From NCBI GenBank assembly GCA_016936155.1, contig JAFGPO010000097.1, forward strand, positions 1 to 32,185: DNA of 32,185 nucleotides, read 5' to 3'. The DNA comes from Caldifarciminota bacterium. GTDB taxonomy: Bacteria > Hydrothermota > Tepidihabitantia > SM23-42. The notes beneath the pieces are model-generated. The model was not told the origin of the DNA. It was given only the letters and a program-made list of their open reading frames with translations, and did not search any database. Positions 1 to 6,941 of the stretch are shown in pieces (the first letter of the stretch is position 1; the number at the start of each line of letters is the position of its first letter). Position numbers and translations under genes: made by a program.

Positions 1-62
1 GGGAATCGAACCCGTGTCTCCACCTTGAAAGAGTGATGTCCTATCCGCTAGACGATGGGGCC
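1..62 (-). tRNA. tRNA-Glu (TTC), 3' end cut by window edge
   Basis: On the minus strand the sequence starts GGCCCCATCGTCTAG. It shows a D arm, an anticodon loop CTTTCAA (anticodon TTC) and a T arm GGTTCGATTCCC. The acceptor 3' strand lies outside the window. Its 5' 22 nt overlap the 3' end of the upstream cNMP-binding CDS, so the two are probably co-transcribed from the promoter at 564-591. Confidence 0.93.
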
Positions 63-556
63 TTATGAGTTAAAATATAGAGATTTCGAAACGATTCGTT
101 ATCCACGATCGCTTGATTGATCAAGAAGTAATTCTCTAAATTGGCATTCGTTGCCATGATCCGGTTGCAAAGGTCTTCTCCCATTGCGAGGAGGAATTTC
201 GCGGCTACTTTTGGATTTTCCCCCACGATATCCATGAAGTCCTTTTTCTTCAGGATGAGGAGGCGGCATTCATTCTTCGTTTTGACCGTTGCTGAGCGCG
301 GCTTATCCGTGAGCAGCGCCATTTCTCCAAAGAAGGAAGCCTCTTGCAGTTCTGAGAGGAGGAGAACAACATCGCCACGTGTAAGAAATACCTCGACCCG
401 ACCGGATTCAATAATATACATTTCATCACCGGTTGTGCCTTCTTTCACGATCACCGTATTTGCCTGGACCGTACGTGTTTTCCATTTAACGAGCATCCAG
501 TCGATCTCTTGAGGCGTAAGGTACTTGAACAGACGTACTTTCGTTATATCCTTCAT
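41..556 (-). CDS. cyclic-nucleotide-binding domain protein
   Basis: A single cNMP-binding domain of about 171 aa from the start MKDITKV. The phosphate-binding cassette is clear (FGEMALLTDKPRSATV), preceded by the beta-roll GTTGDEMYIIESGRVEVF. No helix-turn-helix or enzymatic domain follows, so it is probably a stand-alone sensor or adaptor, and ligand binding is inferred from the motif only. The ORF track begins at 892, but the upstream residues lack family similarity and cross the divergent promoter. ATG 556 is preferred because a TTGACA-16-TAAAAT promoter ends 7 nt before it, which implies a leaderless message; ATG 565 overlaps the -10 box. The last seven codons run into the tRNA-Glu gene and the stop codon lies in the D-arm region. 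Confidence 0.85.
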   Translation of the reverse strand: MKDITKVRLFKYLTPQEIDWMLVKWKTRTVQANTVIVKEGTTGDEMYIIESGRVEVFLTRGDVVLLLSELQEASFFGEMALLTDKPRSATVKTKNECRLLILKKKDFMDIVGENPKVAAKFLLAMGEDLCNRIMATNANLENYFLINQAIVDNESFRNLYILTHKAPSSSG

Positions 557-563
557 AAGTACC

Positions 564-591
564 ATTTTAATCAAATATGGATTATTGTCAA
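564..591 (-). promoter_or_regulatory. sigma70-type promoter of the cNMP gene and tRNA-Glu
   Basis: On the minus strand TTGACA (586-591), a 16-bp spacer and TAAAAT (564-569). The predicted start site is near 557, right at the ATG at 556. Confidence 0.7.
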
Positions 592-633
592 GGCAGGAAG
601 AGGCTGAGGATCTCTGTGTGGTGCACTGCCCCG

Positions 634-658
634 GAGCCACGATTCTGGCTCTTTTTTT
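634..658 (+). terminator. rho-independent terminator between divergent promoters
   Basis: GAGCCA-CGATTC-TGGCTC hairpin followed by seven T on the plus strand. No plus-strand gene is visible upstream of it in the window. It may end an antisense or small transcript, or insulate the pcrB promoter just downstream. Confidence 0.7.
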
Positions 659-666
659 CTTATATC

Positions 667-694
667 TTGATTTTTTGGTATTTGTAAGTATAAT
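667..694 (+). promoter_or_regulatory. promoter of pcrB-pur-sua5-thyX operon
   Basis: TTGATT (667-672), 16-bp spacer, TATAAT (689-694). ATGs at 699 and 702 lie 4 and 7 nt after the -10 box, so the message is predicted to be leaderless. The ATG at 693 overlaps the -10 box. Confidence 0.7.
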
Positions 695-701
695 GTTCAT
701 G

Positions 702-1430
702 ATGAGTGATTGTCGTGTGTATGACCAGCTGAACCAGAAAAAACCTGGTGTTCTGGTACTTTTTGATCCAGACCGGCTGCCCCGGGAAAAGATTGAATCC
801 GTGACCACTTTTGTCTGCGATGAGGGCGCGACCGGTATCTTGATCGGGACGTCGCTTCTGGTGTCACCGCAGTTTGATACATTCGTAAGCACAGTGAAGA
901 AAAATACGAAACGGCCGATCGTTATTTTCCCCGGATGTTCGCAGCAGATCTGCCGTCATGCCGATGCCATTTTTTTTCTCTCGCTCCTGAGCGGTCGCAA
1001 CTCCGAGTACCTGATCGGCGAGCAGGTAAAAGTGGTCTATTTGATCAGAGAGTATGGATTACAAACGATCCCGGTCGGTTATATCCTCATTGAGTCAGGC
1101 AATTATACTGCAGTTGAGTATATATCCGGGACCAAACCAATCCCGCGGACCAAACCTGAGATCGCAGTTGCGCATGCCCTGGCCGGCCAATATTTCGGCA
1201 TGAGGTATATTTATCTTGAAGCCGGGAGCGGAGCTGCTCAATCCGTTCCCCAAGAAATGATCAGTGCCGTGAAAAAACATATAGACATACCGCTCATTGT
1301 CGGCGGCGGGATACAGAACAAGGACATTGCGCAGGGTATTCTCGATGCTGGAGCGGATTTCATCGTCCTGGGAAGCATTATCGAACGATCACCAGAACAA
1401 TTCAAGCAGATAATGCGGAGCATTACATAA
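702..1430 (+). CDS. geranylgeranylglyceryl-phosphate synthase family protein (PcrB-like)
   Basis: About 242 aa, a TIM-barrel prenyltransferase of the GGGP synthase/PcrB family. Known members attach a polyprenyl chain from its diphosphate to glycerol-1-phosphate by an ether bond, the first step of archaeal-type lipid synthesis. The sequence shows the early VLVLFDPDR strand, the prenyl pocket GMRYIYLEAGSGA, and a C-terminal phosphate-binding repeat (PLIVGGGIQNKD, then GADFIVLGSIIE). Substrate chain length cannot be read from sequence. Starts at 693, 699 and 702 are all possible; 702 or 699 fits the promoter best. It is the first gene of the operon and purD follows after about 50 nt. Bacteria of the FCB group and Bacillus carry members of this family, so it need not imply an archaeal source. 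Confidence 0.9.
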   Translation: MSDCRVYDQLNQKKPGVLVLFDPDRLPREKIESVTTFVCDEGATGILIGTSLLVSPQFDTFVSTVKKNTKRPIVIFPGCSQQICRHADAIFFLSLLSGRNSEYLIGEQVKVVYLIREYGLQTIPVGYILIESGNYTAVEYISGTKPIPRTKPEIAVAHALAGQYFGMRYIYLEAGSGAAQSVPQEMISAVKKHIDIPLIVGGGIQNKDIAQGILDAGADFIVLGSIIERSPEQFKQIMRSIT

Positions 1431-1482
1431 CCATCCATGTGCTGTGTTTGTATAAAATGAGCCGGATATCAAGGTGAACAGC

Positions 1483-2769
1483 ATGAAGATACTGATTATT
1501 GGCAATGGCGGCCGCGAACATGCATTGGCGTGGAAACTGAATCGATCAAGAAAGGTGAAGAAGATCTTTGCCGCGCCGGGTAATCCAGGTATCGCAGATA
1601 TCGGGACCTGCATAAATATTCTGGCGACGAACATCAAAGCATTAGTGCGTTTTGCCAAAGAGAGCGGTATTGATCTGACCGTTGTCGGGCCTGAGGTGCC
1701 TTTGGCGCTGGGTATTGTTGATGAGTTCGTAAAGAACGGTTTGAGGATTTTTGGACCCAATAAGAACGCAAGCCGTTTGGAGGCGGACAAAGCCTTCGCG
1801 CGCGATTTCATGTACCGTTTTGGTATTCCTGCGCCGCGGTTCTCAGTGTATGAAAGCGCCTCCGAAGCACTGAAATACACCAAGACCACGAATAAGTACC
1901 CGGTTGTTGTAAAGGCCTCGGGTTTGGCCAGTGGAAAGGGTGCATTCGTGGTCGCGACCCGTAAAGAGTATGAAAAGAAGATCGACGAGATCCTGGTTCA
2001 GCACCGGCTGGGCGAAGCCGGGAAACGAGTAGTCGTTGAGGAATTTCTGACTGGTCAGGAAATGTCCGTATTCGTGCTTACCGACGGATTGACGATCCGG
2101 TACTTGCCCTCTTCACAGGACCATAAACGCCTGTATGACCGCAACCGGGGACCCAATACTGGCGGTATGGGTGCGTTCGCCCCATACCCGACGAATCAGC
2201 GGGTAACGAATATGATCGAACAGGTGATCATCCAGCCCACTGTTCTCTCGCTGCGCGACCAGGGTATCGATTATAAGGGTGTCCTCTATGTCGGCTTGAT
2301 GTTGACCTCACTCGGGCCCAAGGTTCTTGAATTCAACTGCCGTTTTGGCGATCCTGAAGCGCAGGTTATCCTTCCTCTGATCGATTCCAATCTCGCCGAG
2401 GTCCTTGTCGCGGTCGCTGACCGGCAGCTCGCGGAAACCGAGGTTAAGATTAAAAACCAATGGGCGATCGGCGTGGTCCTCGTGTCCGGTGGGTATCCAT
2501 ATGACTACCGCACCGGGGAGGAAATCACGATCAAAGACCGGTTATCAGCCCGTACTTTATTGTTCCACGCCGGGACGAAAAAGGAGAATTCCACGCTGGT
2601 CACGGCCGGCGGGAGAGTACTCAATGTGGTTGCCGTGCATGAGAATTTGAAGGTCGCAAAACAACATGTATACACCGAGATCAAAAAGATCCAATTCAAG
2701 AATATGTTTTACAGAAAGGACATTGGTAACTCCGGCATGAAAAAAATGAAACGAAAGAGGCGACGATGA
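1483..2769 (+). CDS. purD: phosphoribosylamine--glycine ligase
   Basis: ATP-grasp enzyme that joins glycine to 5-phosphoribosylamine in the second step of cytoplasmic IMP synthesis. Family signatures are the N-terminal MKILIIGNGGREHALAWKL, the glycine-rich loop KASGLASGKGAFV, SQDHKRLYDRNRGPNTGGMG, and the metal site VLEFNCRFGDPE. Length (428 aa) is typical and the core is complete. The track starts at GTG 1474, but ATG 1483 is preferred: AAGGTG sits 6 nt upstream and MKILIIG is the usual N terminus. The C terminus carries a basic tail (KKMKRKRRR) beyond the normal end of the family. Its stop overlaps the ATG of a possible small ORF (ATGA), and purE follows. Confidence 0.97.
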   Translation: MKILIIGNGGREHALAWKLNRSRKVKKIFAAPGNPGIADIGTCINILATNIKALVRFAKESGIDLTVVGPEVPLALGIVDEFVKNGLRIFGPNKNASRLEADKAFARDFMYRFGIPAPRFSVYESASEALKYTKTTNKYPVVVKASGLASGKGAFVVATRKEYEKKIDEILVQHRLGEAGKRVVVEEFLTGQEMSVFVLTDGLTIRYLPSSQDHKRLYDRNRGPNTGGMGAFAPYPTNQRVTNMIEQVIIQPTVLSLRDQGIDYKGVLYVGLMLTSLGPKVLEFNCRFGDPEAQVILPLIDSNLAEVLVAVADRQLAETEVKIKNQWAIGVVLVSGGYPYDYRTGEEITIKDRLSARTLLFHAGTKKENSTLVTAGGRVLNVVAVHENLKVAKQHVYTEIKKIQFKNMFYRKDIGNSGMKKMKRKRRR

Positions 2770-2864
2770 ATTTTGTCCTGATGATGATACGATCGATCTA
2801 TACGCAGACTGGCACGGGCAGGATCAGCACGTTCAGGGAAACATTTCAGTCAAACAAGGTCTGA
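2766..2864 (+). CDS. possible 32-aa ORF between purD and purE
   Basis: ATG overlaps the purD stop (ATGA) with AAAGAGG a few bases upstream. It encodes MNFVLMMIRSIYTQTGTGRI and 12 further residues, ending 12 nt before purE. No family is recognised. It may be a coupled small protein or merely a translational bridge that carries ribosomes to purE. Coding status is unproven. Confidence 0.3.
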   Translation: MNFVLMMIRSIYTQTGTGRISTFRETFQSNKV

Positions 2865-2876
2865 GAAAGGAGTGGG

Positions 2877-3284
2877 ATGAAAGTATGGATATTTATGGGC
2901 AGTACTTCAGACCGGGATGTCATGGTTCATGCTGAAGAGGTGCTGAAAAAAGAATCCGTACCATTTGAGACCTTTATTCATTCGGCGCACCGTGAACCTG
3001 ATGCCATTCGGCAGATAATCGCGCGCGCGCATGAAGATGAGGTCATCGCGATCATCGCTGGCGCGGGCTTAGCCGCACACCTTCCCGGATTCATCGCGTC
3101 AATGACCGATATCCCGGTGCTCGGCGTTCCACTGCCAGCATCGACGATCGGCGGGATCGATTCGCTGCTCTCGATCGTCCAGATGCCGAGCGGGGTACCA
3201 GTAGCATGTTTTGGGATCGGGAAGCACGGCGCAAAAAATGCTGCTCTTTTCGCCAGCCGGCTCTACCATCATCACAACAAATAG
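2877..3284 (+). CDS. purE: N5-carboxyaminoimidazole ribonucleotide mutase
   Basis: Class I PurE fold. The enzyme converts N5-CAIR to CAIR in purine synthesis. Visible motifs are GSTSDRDVM (phosphate loop; the family usually has GSxSD), SAHREPD with the catalytic-region His, IAGAGLAAHLPG, and LLSIVQMPSGVPVA. At 135 aa it is shorter than the usual 160-170 because it lacks the C-terminal helix extension, but all core motifs are intact. AAAGGAG lies upstream of the ATG. A purK partner, needed by the N5-CAIR route, is not in this window. Confidence 0.95.
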   Translation: MKVWIFMGSTSDRDVMVHAEEVLKKESVPFETFIHSAHREPDAIRQIIARAHEDEVIAIIAGAGLAAHLPGFIASMTDIPVLGVPLPASTIGGIDSLLSIVQMPSGVPVACFGIGKHGAKNAALFASRLYHHHNK

Positions 3285-3300
3285 CCCACACTATTGTGGG
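3285..3300 (+). other. intercistronic hairpin purE/sua5
   Basis: CCCACA-CTAT-TGTGGG directly after the purE stop. No T run follows, so it is more likely an mRNA-stabilising or processing hairpin than a strong terminator. Confidence 0.45.
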
Positions 3301-3318
3301 ATTTCGTAGGTGCCGTTT

Positions 3319-4398
3319 ATGATCCTTGCGCTTGACAATAATCAGATGACCGTTGAACGCGTCTGTACTGCGCTGCGCAGCGGGCAGATCGTAGCTCTGC
3401 CTACGGATACGGTATATGGTTTTGCAGTGGATGGGGCGGATCATGATGCAGTGGATGCCCTGGCCCGTCTTAAAGGGCGTGATACGAAACCTTTTGTTTT
3501 TTTCATCAGAAAGAACCATATATGCAAGTACGCAACGATCACTCATACCCGTATCATCGAGCGGTTCATGCCCGGTCCACTCACCGCGATTTTGAAAAAG
3601 AGGACCAGTGTCGAGCTGCCCCGCAGTACTGAAAGTATCGGTATTCGCATCCCGGATACTCCTTTTATCGGAAAGCTTCTGGATGCATACGAGCAACCGC
3701 TTGCGGTCACGAGTGCGAATCGCGCAGGGGAGCAACCGCACACCTCCCCGTATGACATAGCCGAACAATTCAAGGAAGTTACGTTGGTCCTTAATAATGG
3801 AACACTCATATCCGAACCTTCGACTGTGCTCGATCTCACGCACACGCCCCCGACGATCGAGCGCAAAGGTGTTGTTGCGATAATGAGCATTGAGGGCATT
3901 TATGGCGATCTGGTGCGGATCAACCCGGAAATACGATTCAATGTGCTGTTCGTGTGTACTGGAAACTCCTGCCGGAGTCCAATGGCAGAGGCGATCTTGC
4001 GAACGCTTGTCGATCCAGCTTTTTGTGAGATCCGCTCTGCCGGTACCCTCCACACATTCGGAATGTCGGCATCCGAGCATGCGAACGCTGTTACGCGGGA
4101 ATACGGCGGCACCCTGACGGCGCATCGATCTCAACCTGTGACGCCTGCATTGATCATGTGGGCGGATGCGATCTTCTGCATGTCACAGAAACACCTTGAA
4201 CACGTCCGGCAATTAGTGCCCGCAGCGCAGAGCAAGGTATCGTTGCTTAAAGCCTATGCAGGGAAGGGACGCAACGGGGAGATCGCGGATCCCGTGGGGC
4301 AGGGTCTTGATGCATACAAGGCCGTTGCTCAGGACATGCTGCCTGCGCTGCGCGCGATCGCGCAGGATATCACACGTCGCTATCAGGAGGATGCATGA
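3319..4398 (+). CDS. Sua5/YciO/YrdC domain fused to LMW protein phosphatase
   Basis: The first ~190 residues form a Sua5/YrdC threonylcarbamoyl-AMP synthase domain (LPTDTVYGFAVD, KGRDTKPFVFFI, PGPLTAIL, TSANRAGEQP, STVLDL), which supplies the t6A modification of ANN-decoding tRNAs. The C-terminal ~155 residues form a low-molecular-weight phosphatase with the P-loop CTGNSCRS (Cys ~216, Arg ~222 from the GTG start) and the general acid in IADPVG. In Bacillus, sua5 (ywlC) and the arginine phosphatase gene ywlE are close neighbours, so the fusion may preserve that link. Whether the phosphatase acts on phosphoarginine or phosphotyrosine cannot be told. The track start is GTG 3310; ATG 3319 with TAGGTG upstream seems likelier. 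The stop overlaps the thyX-like start (ATGA). Confidence 0.92.
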   Translation: MILALDNNQMTVERVCTALRSGQIVALPTDTVYGFAVDGADHDAVDALARLKGRDTKPFVFFIRKNHICKYATITHTRIIERFMPGPLTAILKKRTSVELPRSTESIGIRIPDTPFIGKLLDAYEQPLAVTSANRAGEQPHTSPYDIAEQFKEVTLVLNNGTLISEPSTVLDLTHTPPTIERKGVVAIMSIEGIYGDLVRINPEIRFNVLFVCTGNSCRSPMAEAILRTLVDPAFCEIRSAGTLHTFGMSASEHANAVTREYGGTLTAHRSQPVTPALIMWADAIFCMSQKHLEHVRQLVPAAQSKVSLLKAYAGKGRNGEIADPVGQGLDAYKAVAQDMLPALRAIAQDITRRYQEDA

Positions 4399-5864
4399 AG
4401 GTCCGGGTCGCCGGGTTTAATGTTGATTATGATGCACTGAAAAAGCACAAAAGCACAACGCACCTTACCCCGGAAACGCTTCCAGCCGCATACGCGAGGA
4501 TCAGTCGAAGTCCAAAACCGGTTGACGAACTTCGTGTTCAGGCGTGCAAGGAAGTCAAAAAGGCACGGGCCTCGAATAAAACGATTATTTTTGGCATGGG
4601 ACACCACTCGGTCGCAGAACATGCCGTGTTCAATTTCGATATCATTGGTATCTCTCGAAGGGCGGTGGAAGAACTAGAACTGTACCGCCTGTGTTCCTAC
4701 ACGGAAAAATCTCAGCGGTACGTGACCCTGAAAGGCGATTTTGTGATCCCCGAGGAACTGAAGGATACACCGTTGAAAAAAGATTTTGTACGTATCGTGC
4801 ACTATCAGAACGAATGTTATGGGCGGTTGTTCAAGAAGATCGCCGCGTACAATCTGGCGCATAATCGCGCGCGCACCGCGCAGGGGAAAAAACTCCTTGA
4901 GAATCATGCAAAAGAGGATGCGCGCTATATTCTCTCGCTCGCTACTCAGGCGCAGCTCGGAATGACCGCGAACGCCCGGAATCTCGAACTCATAATCCGC
5001 CGGTTCGCCTCCCATCCGATGCACGAGGTACGACAGCTCGGTGCCCGTTTATACGGGCTCGCATCGCGCATAGCACCTTCGCTGCTGTTGTTCTGCACCG
5101 CGAACGCGTATGACCAGAAGACCTATTCAGAGATCGCTCAGTTCGCGAAGAAAAATGAAAACGCGCCGCCGGTGTCCGGGAAAGAACCGGACGTTATTCT
5201 TGTCCGATACACCCGGAATGCGGATAATGAAGTGCTTGCCGCCCTACTTTTCCATGTCACGGGCATGTCACTCAAGGCGTGCCGGCATATCATCGCCCGG
5301 ATGTCGATCACGAAGAAAAAGGTATTGTTTAAAACCGCGTGCCAGCACGCTGAATTATACGACACTATGCTCCGGGAATTCGAGCAGGCGAACCTGACAT
5401 ATCAACTCATCGTGTCAGCCGGCTGTTTTGGCCAGCTCAAGCGTCACCGTCTGGCGACCCTGATATGCCAGGAGTACGATGTACGGCTCGGCGCGACGGT
5501 TCCGGAATCAGTAAAAAAAGTAGGCGAGGAAAAAGCGTTCATGTCGATCATTAATGCAACGGAAAAGGTATACCGTGCCATACACCGGCGGTATCCGGCG
5601 GTCAGTTCCTATGTTTTAACCAATGCGCATCGCCGCAGGGTTGTTATGGGCGTCAACCTGCGGGAATTATACCATGTTTCGCGTTTGCGCGAGGATCCGA
5701 CTGCCCAGTGGGATATCCGGAGTATCTCGACCCAGATGACCCGCCTGGCGCGAAAAGCCATGCCAATATGCGGTCAATTATTGGGCGGGAAAGAAGACTA
5801 TCCGCGAATCTACAAACGAGTATTCAAGCATTTTCCAAAAGTCCGACACACCCCAGAACCATAA
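4395..5864 (+). CDS. two-domain ThyX-like (flavin-dependent thymidylate synthase family) protein
   Basis: 489 aa with two ThyX-like halves, about twice the normal ThyX length. ThyX makes dTMP from dUMP with FAD and methylene-THF through the motif RHRxxSxNExSxRY. Here the motif is divided. The first half has YRLCSYTEKSQRYV (residues ~97-110), keeping S/E/S/RY but losing the first R and H. The second half has KRHRLATLICQEY (~349-361), keeping RHR but losing the downstream E/S/RY. Each half also has a C-terminal ThyX helix region (HEVRQLGARLYGLASRI; NLRELYHVSRLREDPTAQWDIR). It may be a pseudo-dimer forming a composite site, or a non-synthase paralogue. It overlaps the preceding gene by 4 nt and is followed at once by the transposon repeat. 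Confidence 0.85.
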   Translation: MKVRVAGFNVDYDALKKHKSTTHLTPETLPAAYARISRSPKPVDELRVQACKEVKKARASNKTIIFGMGHHSVAEHAVFNFDIIGISRRAVEELELYRLCSYTEKSQRYVTLKGDFVIPEELKDTPLKKDFVRIVHYQNECYGRLFKKIAAYNLAHNRARTAQGKKLLENHAKEDARYILSLATQAQLGMTANARNLELIIRRFASHPMHEVRQLGARLYGLASRIAPSLLLFCTANAYDQKTYSEIAQFAKKNENAPPVSGKEPDVILVRYTRNADNEVLAALLFHVTGMSLKACRHIIARMSITKKKVLFKTACQHAELYDTMLREFEQANLTYQLIVSAGCFGQLKRHRLATLICQEYDVRLGATVPESVKKVGEEKAFMSIINATEKVYRAIHRRYPAVSSYVLTNAHRRRVVMGVNLRELYHVSRLREDPTAQWDIRSISTQMTRLARKAMPICGQLLGGKEDYPRIYKRVFKHFPKVRHTPEP

Positions 5865-5865
5865 A

Positions 5866-5890
5866 ATGGGGTCAAATCTTCACATGTCAC
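5866..5890 (+). repeat. terminal inverted repeat, left
   Basis: Begins ATGGGGTCAAATCTTCACAT and is a perfect 25-nt inverted match to 6909-6933. It contains the palindrome ACATGT. Confidence 0.92.
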
Positions 5891-5927
5891 AAGACCACAA
5901 AATTCAGAAGTCATTAATGAGGCTGTA

Positions 5928-6941
5928 ATGGCACGCCCACTAAGAATATTGTTTCCCGGAGCATTCTATCATGTCATGTGCCGAGGCAATGAACGGAAAA
6001 GGATATTCCTTGATGATGATGATCGTTCAAAATTTATCCTGTATCTTAAAGAATCAATCCAGATGTATCATGTACATTTACATGCGTATGTTTTAATGCA
6101 TAACCATTTTCATCTAGTGGTTGAGACGCTTCATGCTAATTTGAATGAATTCATGCGCCGCTTCAATATCTGTTATACGGGCTGGTTTCATTATCATCAT
6201 AAAACATGTGGTCATCTTTATCAGGGTCGGTACAAGGCAATCTTGGTGGATGCTGACAATTATTTAGTGGAACTATCGCGCTATGTGCATTTGAATCCTG
6301 TCCGCACAATGCAAGAGGTGACACTGGACGAACAATGGCAATATTTAACAAAATATACGTGGAGCAGCCTTGCTGGATATTTCGATAAGAGACGCCGACT
6401 CGATTATATCAATTACAGCATGATCGATGCCATGATAGGCGGTTCGAACTCCTATAAGCACTATCTATATGATGGTTTGAAAAATGGCGTGGAAGATATT
6501 CTGTATAAAACCAAGTATCAGTTGATTCTCGGGGATGACCGATTCCTTTCTTATTTGCAAAACGAATATGTAAAAAAAGGATCGCGGCGCGAACAACCGG
6601 CATATCGGAAAATGACTGCGAAACTTATCGATTCAGAAATACTAATTGCGTATATCAGCACCACGTTGAATGTCGATATTGAAAAAATACGATCACCCCG
6701 GCAGTTGGGGCCGGTTCGGGGTATCGTTGCAGAAATGTTGTATCAATACAGTGGATTGAGTTTATCCGAGATCGGGAAATTACTGGGAGGCATCAATTAC
6801 ACGGCAGTAAGCATGTTACGAAAACGTCTAAAAGTGCAACTGCAGAAGAATAAATCAATTCGCGATACATATATGGACGTTAAAGAAAAATTGTGTACTA
6901 TTGGGCAAGTGACATGTGAAGATTTGACCCCATCAATATGA
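5928..6941 (+). CDS. REP-associated tyrosine (Y1/HUH) transposase
   Basis: 337 aa. The N-terminal Y1 transposase domain shows MARPLRILFPGAFYHVMCRGN, the HUH metal site in VLMHNHFHLVVE (His ~60 and 62), and a candidate catalytic tyrosine helix FNICYTGWFHYHH followed by GHLYQGRYKA. These enzymes nick and rejoin single-stranded DNA at hairpin ends. A C-terminal region (LSLSEIGKLLGGINYTAVSML) looks like a DnaA-type helix-turn-helix DNA-binding domain, common in longer members. GAGG lies 6 nt before the start. The last residues (VTCEDLTPSI) are encoded by the right inverted repeat, so the end of the element is also coding sequence. The stop overlaps the next ATG (ATGA). Confidence 0.93.
   Translation: MARPLRILFPGAFYHVMCRGNERKRIFLDDDDRSKFILYLKESIQMYHVHLHAYVLMHNHFHLVVETLHANLNEFMRRFNICYTGWFHYHHKTCGHLYQGRYKAILVDADNYLVELSRYVHLNPVRTMQEVTLDEQWQYLTKYTWSSLAGYFDKRRRLDYINYSMIDAMIGGSNSYKHYLYDGLKNGVEDILYKTKYQLILGDDRFLSYLQNEYVKKGSRREQPAYRKMTAKLIDSEILIAYISTTLNVDIEKIRSPRQLGPVRGIVAEMLYQYSGLSLSEIGKLLGGINYTAVSMLRKRLKVQLQKNKSIRDTYMDVKEKLCTIGQVTCEDLTPSI
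6909..6933 (-). repeat. terminal inverted repeat, right
   Basis: Reverse complement of 5866-5890 with no mismatch over 25 nt. It lies inside the 3' end of the transposase CDS. Confidence 0.92.

Larger units (their letters stand above)
5866..6933 (+). mobile_element. REP-associated tyrosine transposase unit
   Basis: About 1068 bp bounded by 25-bp perfect inverted repeats and holding one Y1/HUH transposase gene. It begins 2 nt after the stop codon of the ThyX-like gene and ends 4 nt before the next ATG. No target duplication is visible, as expected for Y1 enzymes. The gene appears intact. Confidence 0.8.

Noticed and set aside
570-660. Small SRP RNA or 6S RNA before the terminator
   Set aside because: The conserved GGAAGCAGCC-type SRP loop and a 6S-like open-complex mimic were not found; only the terminator is convincing.
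1441-1482. Internal promoter before purD (TATAAA at 1451)
   Set aside because: No -35 hexamer at 15-18 bp; the gene is more simply explained as part of the pcrB operon.
3091-4134. 347-aa minus-strand ORF
   Set aside because: It lies opposite purE and the Sua5/phosphatase fusion, whose proteins are clearly recognisable; its translation has no family-like features.
5864-6940. Target-site duplication around the transposase unit
   Set aside because: Flanks CCATAAA and CAATATG share no convincing direct repeat. Y1 transposases do not normally make one.
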